DNA of 64,000 nucleotides from contig NW_027328871.1 of assembly GCF_048564905.1 (NCBI RefSeq), positions 3,720,001 to 3,784,000 on the forward strand. The letters are read 5' to 3'. Below the pieces are notes generated by a model. The model worked only from the letters and a program-made list of their open reading frames with translations, did not search any database and had not been told where the DNA came from. Below, in pieces: positions 51,116-61,000 of this stretch. Each line of letters opens with the position of its first letter. Position 1 is the first letter of the stretch. The translations under genes were made by a program, and so were the position numbers. This stretch comes from Vicugna pacos. Taxonomy: Eukaryota; Chordata; Mammalia; Artiodactyla; Camelidae.

Positions 51116-53327
51116 GGTTCTGTATTCTGTTTCCATATTTTATATTCTGTGTTCTAATTTCTATATTCTGTATAATATATTCTGCATTATGTATTCTATA
51201 TTCTATATTTTGTGTTCTACATTCTATATTCTAAATTTTATATTCAGTATTCTTTATTCTATTTTCTAAATTCTGGGTTCTGCATTCCATGTTCTAAATC
51301 CTATATTCAGTATTCTGTATTCTATATTCTATATTCTGTGTTCCGCATTCTATATTCTAAATTCTATATTCATTATTCTGTATTATAAATTCTAAATTCT
51401 GTGTTCTGCATTCCATGTTGTAAATACTGGGTTGTCTATTCTGTTTTCCATATTGTATAATCTGTGTTCTACATTCTATATTCTGTATTCTATATTCTGC
51501 ATTCCGTATTCCATATTCTATATTCTGTGTTTTACATTCTATATTCTAAATTCTATATTCTGTATTCCGTATTCTGTATTCTGAACTCTGTGTTCTACAT
51601 TCTATATTCTAAATTCTATATTCAGTGGTCTGTATTCTATATTCTAAATTCTGTGTTCTGCATTACATGCTCTAAATTTTGGCTTCTATATTCTCTATTC
51701 TATACTCTATATGCTGTGTTCTACATTCTATACTCTGAAATGTATATTGATGTTTCTGTATTCTATATTCTAAATTCTGTGTCCTGCATTCCATTTTCTA
51801 AATTCTGGTTTCTATATTCTCTATTCTATTTTCTGAGTTGTATATTCTATATTCTAAATTCTATATTCAGTATTCTGAATTCTATATTCTAAATTTTGTG
51901 TTCTACATCCGTGTTCTAAATTCTAGGTTCCATATTCTCTATTCTATATTCTATACATTGTGTTCTTCATTCCATATTCTACATACCATATTCTGCATTC
52001 CGTATTCTATATTCTATATTCTGTGTTCTACATTCTATATTCTAAAAACTATATTCAGTCTTCTGTATTGTATATTCTAAATTCTTTTTTCTGCACTCCA
52101 TTTCTTAATTCTGGGTTCTATATTCTCTATTCATTTCTATATTTTTTATTTACATTCTATATTGTGCGTTCTATATTCTGCATTCCGTGTTTTATATTCT
52201 ATATTATGTTTTCAACATTCTATATTCTAAATGCTATATTCAGTATTCTGAATTCTATATTCTAAATTCTGTGTTCTGCATTCCATGTTCTAAATTCTGG
52301 GTTCTATATTTTCTATACTATATTCTATATTCTGTGTTCTATATTCTATATTCTAAATTCTATATTCATTATTCTGTTTTCTATATTCTTAATTCTGTGT
52401 TCTACATTCTATATTCTAAATTCTATATTCAGTATTCTGTATTCTATATTCTTAATTCTCTATACTTCATTCCATGTTCTAATTTCTGGGTCCTCTACTC
52501 TCTATTATATATTCTATATTTGTGTTCTTCATTCTATATTCTACATAGTATATTCTGCATTCCGTATCCTATATTCTATATTCTATGTTCTACATTCTAA
52601 ATTCTAAAACCTATATTCAGTTTTCTGTATTCTATAGTATACATTCTCTGTTCTGCATTCCATTTCTAAATTGTGGTTTCTATATTCTCTATTCTGTATT
52701 ATATATATCTGGGTCATTCATTCTATATTCTTCGTCCTATATTCTGCCATCCGTATTTTATATTCTATATTGTTTGCTCTATATTCTATATTATAAATTC
52801 TATATTCAGTATTTTGTATTCTATATTCTTATTTGTGTGTTCTGCATTCCATGTACTAAATTCTGGGTTCTCTATTCTCTATTACCTATTCTATATTCTG
52901 TGTTTACATTCTATATTCTAAATTCTATATTCAGTATTCTGTATTGTATATTCTAAATTCTGTGTTCTGCTTTCCTTTTTATAAATTCTATATTCAGTAC
53001 TGTGCTTTCTATATTCTTAATTCTGTGTTCTGCATTCTATTTTCTAAATTCTATATTCATTATTCTGTATATTATATTCTAAAATCTGTGTTCTGCATTC
53101 CATGGTCTAAATTCTGGGTTCTGTATTGTTTTCCATATTCTATATACTGTGTTCTTCATTCTATATTCTGTATTGTATATTATTTATGCCGTATTATATA
53201 TTCTGTGTTCTTCATTCTATATTCTGTATTCTATATTCTGCATTCCGTATTCTATATTCTATATTCTGTGTTCTACATTTTATAGTCTAAATTCTATATT
53301 CAGTACTCTGTATTGTATATTCCAAAT

Positions 53328-53558
53328 TCTGTGTTCTGCATTCCATGTTGTAAATACTGGGTTGTCTATTCTGTTTTCCATATTGTATAATCTGTGTTCT
53401 ACATTCTTTATTCTGTATTCTATATTCTGCATTCCCTATTCCATATTCTATATTCTGTGTTTTACATTCTATATTCTAAATTCTATATTCTGTATTCCGT
53501 TTTTGGTATTCTGAACTCTGTGTTCTACATTCTATATTCTAAATTGTATATTCAGTAT
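53328..53558 (+). repeat. Re-entered block at the D-unit junction (M11)
   Basis: Same block and junction words as in M9, at an offset of 13,058 bp. The rearrangement happened once and was then copied. Confidence 0.85.
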
Positions 53559-56500
53559 TCTGTATTCTATATTCTTAATTCTCTGTTCTTCATTCCATGT
53601 TCTAAGTTCTGGGTCCTATACTCTCTATTATATATTCTATATTTGTGTTCTTCATTCTATATTCTACATAGTATATTCTGCATTCCGTATCCTATATTCT
53701 ATATTCTATGTTCTACATTCTAAATTCTAAAATCTATATTCAGTATTCTGTATTCTATAGTATAAATTCTCTGTTCTGCATTCCATTTCTAAATTGTGGT
53801 TTCTATATTCTCTATTCTATATTATATATTTGGGTCGTTCATTCTGTATTCTACGTCCTATATTCTGCCATCCGTATTTTATATTCTATATTGTTTGTTC
53901 TATATTCTATATTCTAAATTCTATATTCAGTATTTTATATTCTTTATTCTAATTTGTGTGTTCTGCATTCCACGTACTAAATTCTTGGTTCTCTATTCTC
54001 TATTCTCTATTCTATATTCTGTGTTTACATTCTATATTCTAAATTCTATATTCAGTATTCTGTATTCTATATTCTAAATTCTGTGTTCTGCTTTCCTTTT
54101 TATAAATTCTCTATTCAGTACTGTGCTTTCTATATTCTAAATTCTGTGTTCTGCATTCTATTTTCTAAATTCTATATTCATTATTCTGTATATTATATTC
54201 TAAAATGTGTTCTGCATTCCATGTTCTAAATTCTGGGTTCTGTATTGTTTTCCATATTCTATATACTGTGTTCTTCATTGTATATTCTGTATTGTATATT
54301 ATTTATGCCGTATTATATATTCTGTGTTCTTCGTTCTATATTCTGTATTCTATATTCTGCATTCCGTATTCTATATTCTATATTCTGTGTTCTACATTTT
54401 ATACTCTAAATTCTATATTCAGTATTCTGTATTGTATATTCCAAATTCTGTGTTCTATATTGTATGTTCTAAACTTTGGGTTCTGTATTCTGTATTCCAT
54501 ATTCTATATTTTGTGTTCTATAGTCTATATTTGGTATTCAATATTCTGCATTCCGTATTCTATATTCTATATCCTGTGTTCTAAATTCTATATTCAGTAT
54601 TCTGTGTTTTATTTTCTAACTTCTGTGTTCTGAATTCCATGTTCTAAATTCTGGGTTTTATATTCACTATTGTATATACTACATTCTGTGTGCTTCATTC
54701 TATATTATAAATTCTATATTCAGTATTCTGTATTCTATATTCTAAGTTCTGTGTTTACATTCTATATTCTAAATTGCATATTCAGTATGCTGTATTCTAT
54801 ATTCTAAATTCTGAGTTCTGCTTTCCATGCTCCAAAATCTGGCTTCAATATTTTCCTTGCTATTTTTTTTTCTGTTTTCTACATTATATATTCTAAATTA
54901 TTTATTCAGTATTATGTATTTTATATTCTATATTCTATATCCTACATAGAATTTTTTAATTTTTTATAAAATATTCCGTATATTATGTTCTAAATTCTGT
55001 GTTCTGCAATCCATGTTTTAAATTCTGGGTTCTGTATTTTGTTTTACATATTTTATATTTTGTGTTGTACATTCTATATTCTGTATTCAATATTCTGCAT
55101 TCTGTATTCTAAATTGTATTTCTGTGTTCTACATTCTAAATTCTGTGTTCTGCATTCCATGTTCTAAATTCAATATTCAGTATTCTGTATTGTATATTCT
55201 AAATTCTGTGCTCTGCATTCTATGTTCTAAATTCTATATTCAGTATTCTGTATTCTATATTCTATATTCTGTGTTCTGCATTCCATGTTCTAAATTCTGG
55301 GTTCTGTATTCTCTTTTCCATATTCTATATACTGTTTTCTACATTCTATATTCTGTATTCTATATTCTGCATTCCGTATTCTTTAATCTATATTCTGTGT
55401 TCTACATTCTGTACTCTAATTTCTATATTCAGTATTCTCTATTCTATATTCAAAATTCTGTGTTCTACATTGTATATTGTAAATTCTTTATTCTATATTC
55501 AAAATTCTGTGTTCTTCAGTCCGTGTTCTAAATTCTGTTTTCTATATTCTCTATCCTATATTGTGTGTACTTCATTCTATATTCTATATTCTATATTCTA
55601 AATTCTATATTGTATATTCCAAATCTGTGTTCTGGATTTCATATTCTAAATTCTGGGTTATGTATTCTGTATTCCATATTTTATATTTTGTTTTCTATAT
55701 TCTTTATTTGGTATTCTATATTCTGCATTCCGTATTCTATATTCTATATCCTGTGTTCTAAATCCTATATTCAGTATTCTGTATTTTATTTTCTAAATTC
55801 TGTGTTCTGCATCTCCATGTTCTAAATTCTGTGTTCTCTATTCTTTTTTCCATATTCTAGATTCAGTGTTCTATATTCTATATTCTGTATTCTGTATTCT
55901 GCATTCCGTATTCTACAAAGTATATTCTGTGTTCCAAATTTTATTTTTCAAATTCTATATGTAGTATTCTGTATTGTATATTCTATATGCTGTTTTCTAA
56001 ATTCTGTATTCTAAATTCTATATTCTTTATTCTAAATTCTGTGTTCTGCATACCGTGTTCAAAATTCTGTGTTCTATATTCTCTATTCTGTATTCTATAA
56101 TTTGTGTTCTTCATTCTATATTCTATATCCTATATTCTGCATTCAGTTGTCTATATTGTATATTCTGTGTTCTACATTCTATATTCTAAATTCTATATTC
56201 AGTATTCTGTTTTATATATTCTAAATTCTGTGTTCTGTATTCTATGTTCTAAATTCTGGCTTCTATATTCTCCAGTCTATATTCTATATTTTGTGAACTC
56301 CATTCTTATTTCTACATTCTTTATTCTGCATTCCATATTCTATATTATATATTCTGTGTTCTACATTCTATATTCTAAATTCTATATTCCTTATTCCGAA
56401 GTATATATTCTATATTCTATATTCTGCACTGTATATTCTAAATTCTATATTCAGTAATCTGTATTCTAAATACGAAATTCTGTGTTCTGCATTTCATGTT

Positions 56501-57395
56501 CTGAATTCTGTGTTCTATATTCTCTTTTCTATATTCTATAATCTGGGTCCTTCATTCAATATTATAAATTCTATATTCAGTATTCTCTATTCTATATTCT
56601 AAATTCTGTGTTCTGCATACCATGTTCGTATTTCGGGATTCTGTATTCTGATTCCATATTTTACATTCTGTGTTCTAAATTCTATATTCTGTATAATATA
56701 TTCTGCATTATGTATTCAATATTGTATATTTTGAGTTCTACATTCTATATTCTAAATTCTATAATCTATATTCTAAATTCTGTGTTCTTTATTCCGTGTT
56801 CTTAATTCTGGGTTCTATAATCTCTTTTATATATTCTGTATTCTGTGTTTGACATTCCATATTCTAAATTCTATATTTAGTATTCTCAATTCTATATTCA
56901 AAATTCTGTGTTCTACATGCTATATTCTAAATTCTATATTCTATATTCAAAATTCTGTATTCTTCATTCCGTGTTCTAAATTCTGGGTTCTATATTCTCT
57001 ATTCTATATTCTATATTCTGTGTTCTTCATTCTATATTCTACATTCTATATTCTGCATTCCGTATTCTATATTCTATATACTGTGTTCTACATTCTATAT
57101 TCAAAATTCTATTTTCATTATCCTGTATTCTATATTCTAAATTCTGTGCTTTGAATTCCATGTTCTAAATTCTGGGTTGTATATTCTCTATTATTTATTC
57201 TATATTTTTTGTTCTTCATTCTATATTGTACGTTCTATATTCTGCATTCCGTGTTATATATTCAATATTATGTTTTCTACATTCTATATTCTAAATTCTA
57301 TATTCAGTATTCTGTATTCTATAATCTAAATTCTGTGTTCTGATTCAATTTTTAAATTCTGGGTTCTAAATTCTCTTTTATATATTCTATAATTT

Positions 57396-57962
57396 GTGTT
57401 CTATATTCTATATTCTGTATTCTATATTCTGCATTCCGTATTCTATACTCTATATTCTGTGTTCTTCATTCTATTATCCAAATTCTATATTCAGTATTCT
57501 GTATTATATATTCTTAATTCTGTGTTCTGCATTCTATGTTCTAAATTCTGGGTTCTGTATTCTCTTTTCCATATTCTATATTCTGTGTTCTATATTCTAT
57601 ATTCTGTATTCTATATTCTGCATTCCATATTCTATACTCTATATTCTGTGTTCTTCATTCTATTATCCAAATTCTATATTCAGTATTCTGTATTATATAT
57701 TCTTAATTCTGTGTTCTGCATTCTATGTTCTAAATTCTGGGTTCTGTATTCTCTTTTCCATATTCTATATTCTGTGTTCTATATTCTATATTCTGTATTC
57801 TATATTCTGCATTCCGTATTCTATACTCTATATTCTGTGTTCTTCATTCTATTATCCAAATTCTATATTCAGTATTCTGTATTCTATATTCTTAATTCTG
57901 TGTTCTGCATTCCATGTTCTAAATTCTGTGTTCTATATTGTCTTTTCTATATTCTATATTCT
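57396..57962 (+). repeat. Late 189-bp block, three tandem copies (M11)
   Basis: Copies start at 57396, 57585 and 57774, with the same marks as M8 and M10. A D-type unit therefore carries the B-type triplet, which fits its tail having a B origin. Confidence 0.92.
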
Positions 57963-58054
57963 GTGTTCTACATTCAATATTCTAAATTCTATATTCAGTA
58001 TTCCTTATTGTATATTCTAAATTCTGTGTTCTGCATACCATGTTCAAATTTCGG

Positions 58055-61000
58055 GGTTCTGTATTCTGTTTCCATATTTTATATTCTGTGTTCTAATTTC
58101 TATATTCTGTATAATATATTCTGCATTATGTATTCTATATTCTATATTTTGTGTTCTACATTCTATATTCTAAATTTTATATTCAGTATTCTTTATTCTA
58201 TTTTCTAAATTCTGGGTTCTGCATTCCATGTTCTAAATCCTATATTCAGTATTCTGTATTCTATATTCTATATTCTGTGTTCCGCATTCTATATTCTAAA
58301 TTCTATATTCATTATTCTGTATTATAAATTCTAAATTCTGTGTTCTGCATTCCATGTTGTAAATACTGGGTTGTCTATTCTGTTTTCCATATTGTATAAT
58401 CTGTGTTCTACATTCTATATTCTGTATTCTATATTCTGCATTCCGTATTCCATATTCTATATTCTGTGTTTTACATTCTATATTCTAAATTCTATATTCT
58501 GTATTCCGTATTCTGTATTCTGAACTCTGTGTTCTACATTCTATATTCTAAATTCTATATTCAGTGGTCTGTATTCTATATTCTAAATTCTGTGTTCTGC
58601 ATTACATGCTCTAAATTTTGGCTTCTATATTCTCTATTCTATACTCTATATGCTGTGTTCTACATTCTATACTCTGAAATGTATATTGATGTTTCTGTAT
58701 TCTATATTCTAAATTCTGTGTCCTGCATTCCATTTTCTAAATTCTGGTTTCTATATTCTCTATTCTATTTTCTGAGTTGTATATTCTATATTCTAAATTC
58801 TATATTCAGTATTCTGAATTCTATATTCTAAATTTTGTGTTCTACATCCGTGTTCTAAATTCTAGGTTCCATATTCTCTATTCTATATTCTATACATTGT
58901 GTTCTTCATTCCATATTCTACATACCATATTCTGCATTCCGTATTCTATATTCTATATTCTGTGTTCTACATTCTATATTCTAAAAACTATATTCAGTCT
59001 TCTGTATTGTATATTCTAAATTCTTTTTTCTGCACTCCATTTCTTAATTCTGGGTTCTATATTCTCTATTCATTTCTATATTTTTTATTTACATTCTATA
59101 TTGTGCGTTCTATATTCTGCATTCCGTGTTTTATATTCTATATTATGTTTTCAACATTCTATATTCTAAATGCTATATTCAGTATTCTGAATTCTATATT
59201 CTAAATTCTGTGTTCTGCATTCCATGTTCTAAATTCTGGGTTCTATATTTTCTATACTATATTCTATATTCTGTGTTCTATATTCTATATTCTAAATTCT
59301 ATATTCATTATTCTGTTTTCTATATTCTTAATTCTGTGTTCTACATTCTATATTCTAAATTCTATATTCAGTATTCTGTATTCTATATTCTTAATTCTCT
59401 ATACTTCATTCCATGTTCTAATTTCTGGGTCCTCTACTCTCTATTATATATTCTATATTTGTGTTCTTCATTCTATATTCTACATAGTATATTCTGCATT
59501 CCGTATCCTATATTCTATATTCTATGTTCTACATTCTAAATTCTAAAACCTATATTCAGTTTTCTGTATTCTATAGTATACATTCTCTGTTCTGCATTCC
59601 ATTTCTAAATTGTGGTTTCTATATTCTCTATTCTGTATTATATATATCTGGGTCATTCATTCTATATTCTTCGTCCTATATTCTGCCATCCGTATTTTAT
59701 ATTCTATATTGTTTGCTCTATATTCTATATTATAAATTCTATATTCAGTATTTTGTATTCTATATTCTTATTTGTGTGTTCTGCATTCCATGTACTAAAT
59801 TCTGGGTTCTCTATTCTCTATTACCTATTCTATATTCTGTGTTTACATTCTATATTCTAAATTCTATATTCAGTATTCTGTATTGTATATTCTAAATTCT
59901 GTGTTCTGCTTTCCTTTTTATAAATTCTATATTCAGTACTGTGCTTTCTATATTCTTAATTCTGTGTTCTGCATTCTATTTTCTAAATTCTATATTCATT
60001 ATTCTGTATATTATATTCTAAAATCTGTGTTCTGCATTCCATGGTCTAAATTCTGGGTTCTGTATTGTTTTCCATATTCTATATACTGTGTTCTTCATTC
60101 TATATTCTGTATTGTATATTATTTATGCCGTATTATATATTCTGTGTTCTTCATTCTATATTCTGTATATAATATTCTGCATTCCGTATTCTATATTCTA
60201 TATTCTGTGTTCTACATTTTATAGTCTAAATTCTATATTCAGTACTCTGTATTGTATATTCCAAATTCTGTGTTCTGCATTCCATGTTGTAAATACTGGG
60301 TTGTCTATTCTGTTTTCCATATTGTATAATCTGTGTTCTACATTCTTTATTCTGTATTCTATATTCTGCATTCCCTATTCCATATTCTATATTCTGTGTT
60401 TTACATTCTATATTCTAAATTCTATATTCTGTATTCCGTTTTTGGTATTCTGAACTCTGTGTTCTACATTCTATATTCTAAATTGTATATTCAGTATTCT
60501 GTATTCTATATTCTTAATTCTCTGTTCTTCATTCCATGTTCTAAGTTCTGGGTCCTATACTCTCTATTATATATTCTATATTTGTGTTCTTCATTCTATA
60601 TTCTACATAGTATATTCTGCATTCCGTATCCTATATTCTATATTCTATGTTCTACATTCTAAATTCTAAAATCTATATTCAGTATTCTGTATTCTATAGT
60701 ATAAATTCTCTGTTCTGCATTCCATTTCTAAATTGTGGTTTCTATATTCTCTATTCTATATTATATATTTGGGTCGTTCATTCTGTATTCTACGTCCTAT
60801 ATTCTGCCATCCGTATTTTATATTCTATATTGTTTGTTCTATATTCTATATTCTAAATTCTATATTCAGTATTTTATATTCTTTATTCTAATTTGTGTGT
60901 TCTGCATTCCACGTACTAAATTCTTGGTTCTCTATTCTCTATTCTCTATTCTATATTCTGTGTTTACATTCTATATTCTAAATTCTATATTCAGTATTCT

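Larger units (their letters stand above)
51116..58054 (+). repeat. Macro-unit M11, type D (6939 bp)
   Basis: It has the same chimeric structure as M9 (C-like head, re-entered block at about 53328-53558, B-like tail), without the 492-bp duplication and with three late blocks (57396-57962). The B-specific block is at about 55006-56138, the A/T island at 54949-54977 (T variant) and the CG-rich motif at 56625-56638. A TATATTCTATATTC variant near 55581 separates M11 and M12 from M9. Confidence 0.9.
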